Counted from the stretch's first letter, positions 6,293-13,474 are shown. The stretch is DNA of 14,926 nt from JBCDCU01 sp039180865 (GCA_039180865.1 JBCDCZ010000094.1:1-14926); one strand, 5' to 3'. Translations and numbers: made by a program. Notes: a model not told the origin generated them from the letters alone.

Positions 6293-6802
6293 ATGCTTAA
6301 ACGGATCGAACGGATCCTGTTGGATCTTTCGGTCATGGCCGTGATCGCGCTTGGCGCCATGATCACGGCCAATGTGTTCGCACGTGCTGTCTTCAATGTC
6401 GGCATTCCGGATTCAATTGTCATCGTCCGAGAACTGATGATAGCAGCAATCGTGCTTCCGCTCGCAGCTGTAACCGCCAATCGCGGCCACATCGCCGTTG
6501 AGTTCCTGACTGACCTCGCGCCACGACCTTTGCGGGCTGTACTTATTGCGCTCGGGTCTCTGGTTGGTCTTCTGGCACTCATTCCGCTGATTTTCGCGGG
6601 CAGCAGGGAGTTTTTCAGCACACTCGAATCAGGAAGCTTCTTTTTCGGAGACCTCAATCTTCCAAAATGGCCTGGTCAACTTTTGTTTGTGATCGGCCTG
6701 AGCTTTTTCTGGATCCGTCTTTTCGTCCTGTTTGTGCAAGACATGAGCGCCATCCTGAGGGGCGATTTCAGCACCGGCGATGCCGGGCACGCCGAGGAGT
6801 AA
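6293..6802 (+). CDS. TRAP transporter small permease subunit (DctQ type)
   Basis: A 169-residue inner-membrane protein with four hydrophobic segments (about 8-30, 42-62, 80-102 and 127-150) and a charged C-terminal tail. It has the family pattern of VREL in the second segment followed by NRGHIAVEF. In TRAP systems this subunit joins the large permease to form the ion-driven channel unit. The start ATG at 6293 has GAGAG (6281-6285) seven bases upstream. Its stop codon lies four bases before the large-subunit start, so the two are tightly coupled. Confidence 0.92.
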   Translation: MLKRIERILLDLSVMAVIALGAMITANVFARAVFNVGIPDSIVIVRELMIAAIVLPLAAVTANRGHIAVEFLTDLAPRPLRAVLIALGSLVGLLALIPLIFAGSREFFSTLESGSFFFGDLNLPKWPGQLLFVIGLSFFWIRLFVLFVQDMSAILRGDFSTGDAGHAEE

Positions 6803-6806
6803 CGCC

Positions 6807-8147
6807 TTGGACGGAACCACAGTCGGGCTTGTTGCTTTCGCAGTCGTCCTCATCATGCTGGCGCTCAGAGTGCCGATTGCCTTTACGCTTGCCAGTGTCG
6901 CAAGTGTTGCGACTTTTCTGATTTTCGCCTTTAGAACCGGGTCCTTCAATCCGGAACGGGCGATCAATGCCACAACGTCCCTTGTTTATTCCAATGCTTT
7001 CGATCTTATCCATTCCTATGATCTGTCTATGATCCCGCTTTTCGTGGCGCTCGGGCATATTTCCTACAGGGCGGAAATCACGACGAAGATCTATTATGCG
7101 GCACGCGTCTGGCTTTCGTCCGTTCCTGGCGGGGTCGCTATGGCATCGGTGGTCGGGTGCGGCGGCTTTTCTGCAATCACAGGCTCATCGATCGCCTGTG
7201 CTTCGACAATGGGGCGTATTTGTTCGCCGGAAATGCTGCGGATGGGTTACGACCCCCGGCTCGCAACGGCAAGCGTTGCGGCAGGCGGGACACTCGGTTC
7301 GCTCATTCCGCCATCCGTTCTTTTCATCATTTACGGGATCTTCACGGAAACCTCGATTTCAAGCTTGTTTCTTGCCGGAATTCTACCGGGCCTCCTGTCC
7401 CTCGCCGGGTTCGTACTGGTTATTTATCTTTGGGTTTGGCGAGATCCTGCATCGGCTCCTGTTGTGCTTGAGAAAATCAGCACCTCCCAACGCCTGAAGG
7501 CTGCACTGGACGCATGGCCAGCAGCGCTTCTTTTCACAGTCATCGTAGGAGGGATTTACGGTGGGGTCTTTACGGCAACGGAGGCGGCCGCGGTTTGTGT
7601 GTCGGCTGCAATCCTGATCGGCTTCGCCCAGCGAACCCTGACAATCCCATCGCTGATTGAAGCCTTTCGCGAAACAGCGATTCAAACCGCAGCGATTTTC
7701 ATCATCGCTGCCGCGGCAAAGATTTTTGTAGCTTTCATCGCATTGACCGGAGTTGCCCGCGACATCCTTCAATTTGTAACAGACGCTAACCTTGCGCCGT
7801 TTGTTTTGCTGTTAGCTGTTGCGGCGATTTATCTGCTGCTTGGCATGTTCCTCGATCCAATCGGTATTATGGTGCTGACCTTACCGTTGCTGATCCCGCT
7901 GGTCGAAGGGTATGGATTTGATCTCATCTGGTTCGGCGTGGTCATCATCAAGCTTTTGGAGATCGGATTGATAACACCACCGGTCGGGCTCAATGTATTC
8001 GTGATTGCCAATGTGGTTGGCAAAGAAGTGCCCATCGATCGGATATTCGCCGGGATTGTCCGCTTTCTCTACATTGATGTGATCGTTCTGGCGCTGATTA
8101 TTGCTTTTCCGATCATTTCGCTCCTCATTCCAAACTCTTCCGGTTAA
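6807..8147 (+). CDS. TRAP transporter large permease subunit (DctM type)
   Basis: A 446-residue polytopic membrane protein with about 12 hydrophobic segments. It forms the solute-translocating part of the TRAP system. It carries DctM hallmarks: SMIPLFVALGH, the SGSSIACASTMGRI-like stretch after GCGGFSAITG, MLRMGYDPRLATASVAAGGTLGSLIPPS, and the C-terminal GLITPPVGLNVFVI. The start is taken as TTG at 6807 because GAGGAG (6794-6799) is seven bases away. An in-frame ATG at 6780 would overlap the small subunit by 23 bases and lacks such a site. No strong terminator follows. A weak AAAGTG/CACTTT dyad lies 23 bases after the stop. Confidence 0.93.
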   Translation: MDGTTVGLVAFAVVLIMLALRVPIAFTLASVASVATFLIFAFRTGSFNPERAINATTSLVYSNAFDLIHSYDLSMIPLFVALGHISYRAEITTKIYYAARVWLSSVPGGVAMASVVGCGGFSAITGSSIACASTMGRICSPEMLRMGYDPRLATASVAAGGTLGSLIPPSVLFIIYGIFTETSISSLFLAGILPGLLSLAGFVLVIYLWVWRDPASAPVVLEKISTSQRLKAALDAWPAALLFTVIVGGIYGGVFTATEAAAVCVSAAILIGFAQRTLTIPSLIEAFRETAIQTAAIFIIAAAAKIFVAFIALTGVARDILQFVTDANLAPFVLLLAVAAIYLLLGMFLDPIGIMVLTLPLLIPLVEGYGFDLIWFGVVIIKLLEIGLITPPVGLNVFVIANVVGKEVPIDRIFAGIVRFLYIDVIVLALIIAFPIISLLIPNSSG

Positions 8148-8169
8148 GGAACCGTCATGGAACTGAGAC

Positions 8170-8184
8170 AAAGTGATACACTTT
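8170..8184. repeat. AAAGTG-ATA-CACTTT dyad
   Basis: A 6-3-6 perfect inverted repeat just after the TRAP operon and 25 bases before the CtrA-type box. The 3-base loop and AT-rich stem make a poor terminator. It may be an operator for gene B or a weak transcript end. Confidence 0.4.
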
Positions 8185-8194
8185 ATTTATGGCG

Positions 8195-8210
8195 TTAACA
8201 TTGTGTTAAC
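8195..8210 (+). promoter_or_regulatory. CtrA-type box TTAA-N7-TTAAC
   Basis: TTAA (8195-8198), seven bases, then TTAAC (8206-8210) reproduces exactly the binding consensus of CtrA, the cell-cycle response regulator of Alphaproteobacteria. The same bases also form a 7-3-7 inverted repeat GTTAACA-TTG-TGTTAAC (8194-8210). It lies 55 bases before the GTG start of VPLPA protein B, a usual promoter distance. A GCTAAT (8222-8227) could serve as -10. Confidence 0.6.
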
Positions 8211-8265
8211 TCGAAGGTCAGGCTAATTTTTAGAGTAATTGTATTTAGTTTCGGGGGAACTGCTT

Positions 8266-8943
8266 GTGAAAACCCTTATTGCTACACTTTTCGCAGGAGC
8301 ACTTTTGGCAACGCCTGCTGCTGCAAGCACAGTGATTGATTTCGATGCGCTCGACGCGAGTGCGACTCAGCCAGTCCCGCTTCTTACTTTCTCAGAAGAC
8401 GGCTTCACGTTTTCATTGTCTTCAACGGGGGCGAACTCCGGTCCGGCGATTTTTGACACAACTGTCAGCGACGCCGACGCCAACGGCGATACCGACCTGA
8501 CACCGCCATTCCTTCCCGGGAGCAATGGCTTCATCGAAGGCAACATCATCATTCTGCAGGACAATACCGGGGCCGTGCCGGACGATGACGCGTCTGGCGG
8601 GACGATCACCCTGACGCTTGAATCCGGACCGGCTTTCTTTCTCGAAAACGTTTCCGCGATCGACGACGGTATCTTTGAAGTCTTCACAGTTACCGGCGGT
8701 GGTCCGGCGGCGCTCTTCGGTTCGGTTGATTTGGATGAAGTCGGCGGACTTCCCGAAACCGGCCTCATCACGGGCACAAGCACTTTGATCTCAGTGGGTG
8801 ACTCCATCGTGTTTGATTTCAACAGCTTCTCGGGTGGGTTTGACAGCGTCACCGTTACTGCTGTTCCGCTCCCGGCACCTGTCGTCATGCTGCTTGCGGC
8901 TATCGGCGGCCTTTTCGTTATGGCGCGCCGTCGCCGCGCTTAA
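8266..8943 (+). CDS. VPLPA-CTERM sorting-signal protein B
   Basis: A 225-residue secreted protein with a signal peptide MKTLIATLFAGALL...AAA (about 1-20). It has an Asp/Gly/Thr-rich beta-type mature domain and a C-terminal tag starting VPLPA at residue 200, then a hydrophobic helix and ARRRRA. The mature part has the pattern IDFDAL, EDGFTFS, GNIIILQD and PDDDASGG.ITLTL, which I associate with a widespread group of PEP-CTERM exoproteins. No enzyme motif or Cys is seen. The start is GTG at 8266, preceded by GGGGGA (8253-8258). A longer reading from TTG at 8239 would put a non-hydrophobic stretch before the signal peptide. It follows a CtrA-type box and is closed by its own terminator. Confidence 0.85.
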   Translation: MKTLIATLFAGALLATPAAASTVIDFDALDASATQPVPLLTFSEDGFTFSLSSTGANSGPAIFDTTVSDADANGDTDLTPPFLPGSNGFIEGNIIILQDNTGAVPDDDASGGTITLTLESGPAFFLENVSAIDDGIFEVFTVTGGGPAALFGSVDLDEVGGLPETGLITGTSTLISVGDSIVFDFNSFSGGFDSVTVTAVPLPAPVVMLLAAIGGLFVMARRRRA

Positions 8944-8976
8944 CGCCGACGCTTTTAAGCGTCCAAGAACCTTTCG

Positions 8977-9009
8977 AAACGACCGTTCATTCGAGCGGTC
9001 GTTTTTTTT
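8977..9009 (+). terminator. Intrinsic terminator of VPLPA protein B
   Basis: AAACGACCG (8977-8985) pairs perfectly with CGGTCGTTT (8996-9004). The T-run continues to 9009. It lies 33 bases after the stop codon. A smaller GACGCT/AGCGTC stem directly precedes it. Confidence 0.85.
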
Positions 9010-9094
9010 GGTTACAAACTGATTCATTGTTCTCCTCACGCAAACTCACGAAACCGTGTAGACTTGCAACACTTATGTGATGAGTTGGGCATGT

Positions 9095-9111
9095 CTTTGC
9101 TTCACGCAAAG
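9095..9111 (+). other. Hairpin in the leader of VPLPA protein C
   Basis: CTTTGC (9095-9100) and GCAAAG (9106-9111) enclose a TTCAC loop, seven bases before the Shine-Dalgarno sequence GGAGG (9119-9123). The segment TCACGCAAA also occurs at 9036-9044, so the right arm is part of a 9-base direct repeat. A role in mRNA stability or regulation is possible but unproven. Confidence 0.35.
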
Positions 9112-9130
9112 AGCCCGCGGAGGGGGAATG

Positions 9131-9769
9131 ATGCGTCTATTGGTTTCACTGCTTCTGTTGGTTTTCGCCAGCACGGCGGCAAGCGCGACGACCTATAAAT
9201 TTAAGCTCTTTGATCATGGTTTCGGATCGCAAGGCAGCAATTACGGCTTGCGTGCTGACGAACTTGGCGCGGATCTCGGTTTTGATCCAACCACATTCAG
9301 TGTCAGCACGAACGGCGGAAACCTGCACCTTACGGTGACCGATGGCCCAAATCCAACCGCAATCATTGATGGTCAAGTTTCAAGAAACGATGGCGGCGGT
9401 GTTTACGACATCTCCTACGCATTGAGCGGTATCACCCTTCTCGGCGATGGCGCCTTTACGGCGACCGGCGGTAGTGGGACGATTTCCGGAACACCGACGA
9501 GCCCGACCAATCCGGCACCGTTCTCTTTCGACTTCGATGGCAAACAGGACAAAAACGGTTTTGCGACGATCTTCAAGTTCGACGGTCACCGTCTTCCCGG
9601 AGACTCAACAACCGGCGTTCTTCGCGGCTGGATCATCGACACCAATCGCCCTTGCTGTAACGACTTCCTTGTGCGTGTCGAAGCGGTTCCTCTTCCTGCG
9701 CCGCTTGCTCTGCTTCTTGCCGGTATTGCGGGTCTTGGCTTTGCGGCAAGCAGACGCAAGAAAGTCTAG
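9131..9769 (+). CDS. VPLPA-CTERM sorting-signal protein C
   Basis: A 212-residue exported protein with a signal peptide (MRLLVSLLLLVF, cleavage near ASA at about 18-22). The mature domain has many Gly, Asp and Thr residues. A VPLPA tag begins at residue 186 and ends SRRKKV. The segment GWIIDTNRPCCNDFLVRVEA, with an unusual adjacent Cys pair, leads into the tag. The mature sequence does not resemble A, B or D by eye. The start could be ATG 9128 or 9131. GGAGG (9119-9123) fits 9131 better (seven bases), and the difference is one Met. The open frame back to 9077 is not supported because it places polar residues before the signal peptide. The gene has its own terminator. Confidence 0.84.
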   Translation: MRLLVSLLLLVFASTAASATTYKFKLFDHGFGSQGSNYGLRADELGADLGFDPTTFSVSTNGGNLHLTVTDGPNPTAIIDGQVSRNDGGGVYDISYALSGITLLGDGAFTATGGSGTISGTPTSPTNPAPFSFDFDGKQDKNGFATIFKFDGHRLPGDSTTGVLRGWIIDTNRPCCNDFLVRVEAVPLPAPLALLLAGIAGLGFAASRRKKV

Positions 9770-9804
9770 TCGCCGGATCTGCGACCATTATGCATTAACC
9801 AAAG

Positions 9805-9829
9805 GCGGCGATTTCGCCGCTTTTATTTT
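9805..9829 (+). terminator. Intrinsic terminator of VPLPA protein C
   Basis: GCGGCG (9805-9810) and CGCCGC (9815-9820) form a 6-bp GC stem with loop ATTT, followed by TTTTATTTT. It lies 35 bases after the stop codon. Confidence 0.8.
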
Positions 9830-9886
9830 GACTAGCATTTGCAAACCGTAATAAGTTCAACGTGTTGGTTACCAAAGCGTAAACGT

Positions 9887-9898
9887 GCGGCGCGCCGC
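9887..9898. repeat. 12-bp perfect palindrome GCGGCGCGCCGC
   Basis: A GC-only perfect dyad in the leader of gene D, 17 bases before the GAAGGA ribosome-binding site (9916-9921). It is too short-looped for a normal hairpin and may be a protein-binding site or chance in GC-rich DNA. Confidence 0.3.
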
Positions 9899-9930
9899 GT
9901 TGTCATTGCGCGCGCGAAGGATAGTGTTCA

Positions 9931-10629
9931 ATGGTCAAAAGGCTTTTTGCGGCTCTAGTAATTGGTACCGCCGTTTTCGCGTCGAATGGCGCGAATGCCG
10001 CGACCCTGTCTTTCTCAGACATAACGGACCCTGCGCTTACACCAAGCGTTGTAACGGTAACGGACCCAACGGGCACTCTGTTCGGTGATCTTGATGATGC
10101 AACAGGGACCATTGATGTAACGGTCTTCGATTCAACAACTGGCGACCTCGGCCTTGAGATTTCCGAAGATGCGGAGCTTACGTTTACCTTCCTCGGCTCG
10201 CTCGGCGGCTTTCTGAACGAATTCTCAATCCCCGGAGGAAGCTTCGACAACGAAACAAACACGGCCGGTGACAGTTTCACAATCAATCTGACCGGGATTG
10301 GAAGCGATCCGTCACTTGTACCTTTCACATTTGCGACGAACTCCGATTTCGATCGATCCATTCCCGTCTCTGCGGAAGCGGTCAATGGGGGGCCATTCGC
10401 TGACAATCTCGCAATTGGGGTCTTGCTGTTCAACAACAGCCAGTCGGCTCTGATTCTGTTTGATGACGGATTCGATGGCGCGAAGCACAAAGCTCCGAAC
10501 TTCACTGACCTTGCGGTCAGGGTTGATGTTGACGTCGCAGCGATCCCCGTTCCTGCAGCACTGCCGCTCATGTTGACAGGATTGGCAGGCCTCTACCTCG
10601 TGCGCCGTCGGAGAACACTCAGGGCCTGA
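9931..10629 (+). CDS. VPLPA-CTERM-like sorting-signal protein D (IPVPA variant)
   Basis: A 232-residue exported protein with a signal peptide (MVKRLFAALVIG, cleavage near ANA at about 21-23). It has an acidic Thr/Asp-rich mature domain and a tag starting IPVPA at residue 205, then a hydrophobic helix and RRRRTLRA. The tag is a variant of VPLPA but has the same three-part form. Just before it, LILFDDGFDGAK...NFTDLAVRVDV resembles the acidic ED..GGD.DF.D motif seen in DUF4114-like and other CTERM exoproteins. That link is a visual resemblance only. The ATG at 9931 has GAAGGA (9916-9921). No clear terminator follows. The convergent oxidoreductase gene ends 23 bases away. Confidence 0.83.
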   Translation: MVKRLFAALVIGTAVFASNGANAATLSFSDITDPALTPSVVTVTDPTGTLFGDLDDATGTIDVTVFDSTTGDLGLEISEDAELTFTFLGSLGGFLNEFSIPGGSFDNETNTAGDSFTINLTGIGSDPSLVPFTFATNSDFDRSIPVSAEAVNGGPFADNLAIGVLLFNNSQSALILFDDGFDGAKHKAPNFTDLAVRVDVDVAAIPVPAALPLMLTGLAGLYLVRRRRTLRA

Positions 10630-10652
10630 ATGGATTTGTCGGGCCCACGCGC

Positions 10653-11648
10653 TTAGGCGACCGTCAAAACAACTTTTCCCTGAACCTTGCGATCTTCCAG
10701 ATCACGCAAGGCTTGTCCTGCCTCTTCGAGCGGATAGGTTTGGCTGATCCTGGGCGCTATTTCACCGAGCTCAAACAATGCCATCAGTTCGCGCACATGA
10801 TCTGAATGACGCACCGGATCGCGGCTCATGAAGTTCCCCCAAAAGACACCGATAATCTGACAGGATTTCAGAAGCGTCAGATTAAGCGGGATCGCCGGGA
10901 TGCCAGCCGGAAACCCGACAACTAGAAAACGTCCGTTCCAGGCAAGCGAGCGCAATGCCGGCTCCGAGTAATTTCCCCCGACCGCATCGTAAACGACATC
11001 AACACCTGACTTGCCCGCTGCTTCTTTGATTGACTGTCCGAAGGCTTTCTGGGCCTCACGATCCATGGTGCGCGGATAAATGATCGTCTCATCCGCGCCA
11101 ATCGATCGACAGAAGGCCGCCTTTTCTTCGGATGAAACCGCAGCAATCACCCGCGCCTTCATGGCTTTTCCAAGTTCGATCGCGGCTGACCCGACACCAC
11201 CGGCAGCACCGAGGACAAGAAGCGTTTCCTCTTTTTGCAGGCCAGCCCGATCGGTCAGCGCATAATGGGAGGTGCCGTAAGTGAACATGAAGGCCGCCGC
11301 TTCCTCAAACGACATCGTATCTGGAATGCGGTGAACGTTCACAGGATCGGTCGCGAGGTGCGATACATATCCCCCGTGAAATCCGACGGATAGAACGCGA
11401 TCGCCAATGTTAAAGGTTGTGATTTCGCTTCCAACAGCCTCAATGACGCCCGCGATCTCACCACCCGGCGCAAAGGGACGGGCCGGTTTTTGCTGATAGA
11501 GATCGCGGATGATCAGGGTATCGGGGAAATTGACGCCAGCAGCATGAACCCGGATCAGAACCTGATGCGGGTCAGGCTCCGGTGTCGGCATGTCCAGGCG
11601 CTCCAGCGTCTCAGGCCCGCCCGGCTTTACACTCATCATTCCATACAA
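10653..11648 (-). CDS. NADPH:quinone oxidoreductase-like zinc-free MDR protein
   Basis: A 331-residue member of the medium-chain dehydrogenase/reductase superfamily, quinone oxidoreductase branch. It shows GGPETLE near the N-terminus, VHAAGVNFPDTLIIR (about 34-48), the Rossmann nucleotide motif GAAGGVGSAAIELGK (147-161), and DVVYDAVGG. No zinc-ligand Cys/His/Glu set is visible, as expected for this branch. The real substrate could be a quinone or an enoyl-CoA. The start is TTG at 11648, since GGAGGAG lies seven bases upstream and the N-terminus then aligns with the family (M...KPGGPE). ATGs at 11639 and 11636 are alternatives. The open frame to 11954 is a spurious Arg-rich extension. The gene diverges from the MaoC operon and may serve the same lipid pathway. 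Confidence 0.92.
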   Translation of the reverse strand: MYGMMSVKPGGPETLERLDMPTPEPDPHQVLIRVHAAGVNFPDTLIIRDLYQQKPARPFAPGGEIAGVIEAVGSEITTFNIGDRVLSVGFHGGYVSHLATDPVNVHRIPDTMSFEEAAAFMFTYGTSHYALTDRAGLQKEETLLVLGAAGGVGSAAIELGKAMKARVIAAVSSEEKAAFCRSIGADETIIYPRTMDREAQKAFGQSIKEAAGKSGVDVVYDAVGGNYSEPALRSLAWNGRFLVVGFPAGIPAIPLNLTLLKSCQIIGVFWGNFMSRDPVRHSDHVRELMALFELGEIAPRISQTYPLEEAGQALRDLEDRKVQGKVVLTVA

Positions 11649-11719
11649 GCCCGTTCTCCTCCAAAACCGGCGGGTACACCTATGCTGTCTCCATCGCCGA
11701 AGACCTATGACATGCGGGC

Positions 11720-11739
11720 CTTGCAAGGGCAATTGCAAG
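11720..11739. promoter_or_regulatory. Inverted repeat CTTGCAA-N6-TTGCAAG, candidate operator
   Basis: Two perfect 7-base arms (11720-11726 and 11733-11739) separated by six bases form a 20-bp dyad. It lies in the 130-base gap between the divergent MDR and MaoC genes, 39 bases before the MaoC ATG. The size and position are typical for a TetR- or MarR-family repressor of fatty-acid catabolism. The regulator is not in the window. Confidence 0.55.
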
Positions 11740-11778
11740 ATGCCATGGTCGGCGCCCATTACCGTTTCCTGGAAAACA

Positions 11779-12417
11779 ATGACTGAAAACGCGCGCCTCA
11801 CTTCAAGCGATTTCAAAAACCATATCAGGGCTTCGGGCGCTACTGGCGCTGGGCGTGGAACCGGCGGAAACCAGCCGACACCCTCAGAACGACCGAACGT
11901 CGAGCACCCTGGCAAAGTTAACATTTTCGGTGTTGAAAGCCGAGTGATCACCAAGGAGGCGGCTCAGGCGCTAACCGGCTTGGAAATCGGTCTCTCCAAA
12001 TGGTTTACGATCTCCCAGGCGATGATTGATGCCTATGCGGATCTCATCGAAGACCGGCAGTTCATTCATACTGATCCGCTTGCGGCCCGCGAAACCCCGT
12101 TTGGCGGGACTGTGGCGCATGGCTTCCTCGTTCTCTCGCTTCTTCCGGCGATGGCCTATGATGCGCTTCCCGTCATCAAAGGTACCGTGCGCGGCGTCAA
12201 TTACGGCATGAACCGCGTACGATTTGTTTTTCCTGTCGGCGCCGGTTCGCGCGTCAGGGGCAGGTTTCATCTTATGTCACTTGATGATCACGTGCCCGGT
12301 GAAGTGACGACGACGCTCGACGCACGGATCGAAATCGAAGGCGAAGAGCGACCCGCTGTCGTCGCTGAATGGATTAACCGCTACTATCAGGATGAAGGAC
12401 AAGAAAGCGATGCTTGA
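11779..12417 (+). CDS. MaoC-like (R)-specific hydratase domain protein
   Basis: Probably a cytosolic (R)-enoyl-CoA hydratase or related hot-dog protein acting on CoA thioesters. With ATG 11779 it has 212 residues. The MaoC/NodN-type domain starts near residue 66: GLEIGLSKWFTI, IDAYADLIEDRQFIHTDP with the D-x4-H catalytic pattern (D92, H97), then PFGGTVAHGF (107-116). The first 55 residues are a Gly/Pro/Thr-rich linker not typical of the family. A GTG at codon 56 (11944) would give 157 residues, the usual size, but no start has a strong ribosome-binding site (only GGA at 11771). The stop overlaps the next gene by 8 bases. It is the first gene of the acyl-CoA operon. Confidence 0.88.
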   Translation: MTENARLTSSDFKNHIRASGATGAGRGTGGNQPTPSERPNVEHPGKVNIFGVESRVITKEAAQALTGLEIGLSKWFTISQAMIDAYADLIEDRQFIHTDPLAARETPFGGTVAHGFLVLSLLPAMAYDALPVIKGTVRGVNYGMNRVRFVFPVGAGSRVRGRFHLMSLDDHVPGEVTTTLDARIEIEGEERPAVVAEWINRYYQDEGQESDA

Positions 12418-13462
12418 CGAACACAGATCTTATCCGTCGCGGCATCGCGACAAATACCTGCCTGCGGCCCTGCGCGGTCTCAGACTGCCAGCTGTTGCCG
12501 CACCGCTTTTCATCATTTCGGTACCGGATCTGGTGATTGCCCAATGCAAGGCGGGGATTGTCGGGTCTTTTCCTGCGCTCAACGCACGGGAAGCGGCGGG
12601 AGACCCGCCGCTCCTAGATCAATGGCTTACCCGCATTCGCGAAGAGCTCGACCGGCACAATCAGGATAATCCGGACCGGCCTGCTGCCCCCTTTGCGGTC
12701 AACCAGATCGTCCATAAATCAAACCAGAGACTGCAACGTGACATTGAAATCTGCGTGCAGCACGAAGTTCCGATCTGGATCACGTCTCTCGGCGCCCGTG
12801 AAGAGGTGAATGAAGCCGCCCATTCCTGCGGCGGGATCGCGCTTCACGACATCATCAACAATACATTTGCGAAAAAAGCGATCCAGAAAGGCGCTGACGG
12901 GCTGATCGCTGTTGCGGCTGGCGCGGGCGGCCATGCGGGACCTCAAAACCCGCTTGCACTTATCCGGGAAATCCGGGAATGGTTCGATGGACCGCTTCTT
13001 CTTTCAGGAGCAATTGCGACGGGCGAAGCGCTTCTCGCAGCACGTGCCGCGGGTGCTGATCTCGGCTATATCGGGTCCCCCTTCATCGCAACGCCGGAAG
13101 CCAATGCGGTTGAGGCGTACAAAAATATGATCGTGACAGGTGGCGCGGAGGACATTGTCACCTCCTCGCTCTTTACCGGCGTTTCCGGCAACTATCTCAA
13201 AACCTCGATCAGCCGAGCGGGCCTCGATCCAGACCACCTTCCCGAAGCGACCCCGGATTCCATGAACTTCAAGGATGGTTCATCAAAGCCCAAGGCCTGG
13301 AAGGAGATTTGGGGATCCGGACAGGGAATTGGTGCCGTCAAGGAGATCGTTCCAGCGGGCGAAATCGTTGACCGGATCGAACGGGAATATCTCGCTGCTG
13401 GAGCGCGGCTCGCCGAAGACTTCATCGGCATTGAAACGCCTGCGCTCGAAGCCTCCGCCTGA
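12410..13462 (+). CDS. Nitronate monooxygenase-family FMN protein
   Basis: A 350-residue flavoprotein of the 2-nitropropane dioxygenase/nitronate monooxygenase family, a TIM barrel binding FMN. It shows VAAPLFIISVPDLVIAQCKAG near the N-terminus, PFAVNQIVH, ADGLIAVAAGAGGHAG with the conserved catalytic-region His175, and LSGAIATGEALLAARAAGADLGYIGS (phosphate-binding end, about 196-221). Members sitting in such fatty-acid operons may act as enoyl reductases or oxidases, so the physiological substrate is open. The start ATG at 12410 has AAGGA (12395-12399) upstream. An ATG at 12392 is in frame but has no good site. It overlaps MaoC by 8 bases and lies 12 bases before the dehydrogenase gene. Confidence 0.9.
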   Translation: MLDEHRSYPSRHRDKYLPAALRGLRLPAVAAPLFIISVPDLVIAQCKAGIVGSFPALNAREAAGDPPLLDQWLTRIREELDRHNQDNPDRPAAPFAVNQIVHKSNQRLQRDIEICVQHEVPIWITSLGAREEVNEAAHSCGGIALHDIINNTFAKKAIQKGADGLIAVAAGAGGHAGPQNPLALIREIREWFDGPLLLSGAIATGEALLAARAAGADLGYIGSPFIATPEANAVEAYKNMIVTGGAEDIVTSSLFTGVSGNYLKTSISRAGLDPDHLPEATPDSMNFKDGSSKPKAWKEIWGSGQGIGAVKEIVPAGEIVDRIEREYLAAGARLAEDFIGIETPALEASA

Positions 13463-13474
13463 TAGGAGGTTGTC

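Noticed and set aside
11649..11954. N-terminal extension of the MDR gene to 433 residues
   Set aside because: Arg/Trp-rich and unlike the family; the TTG at 11648 with GGAGGAG gives the normal length.
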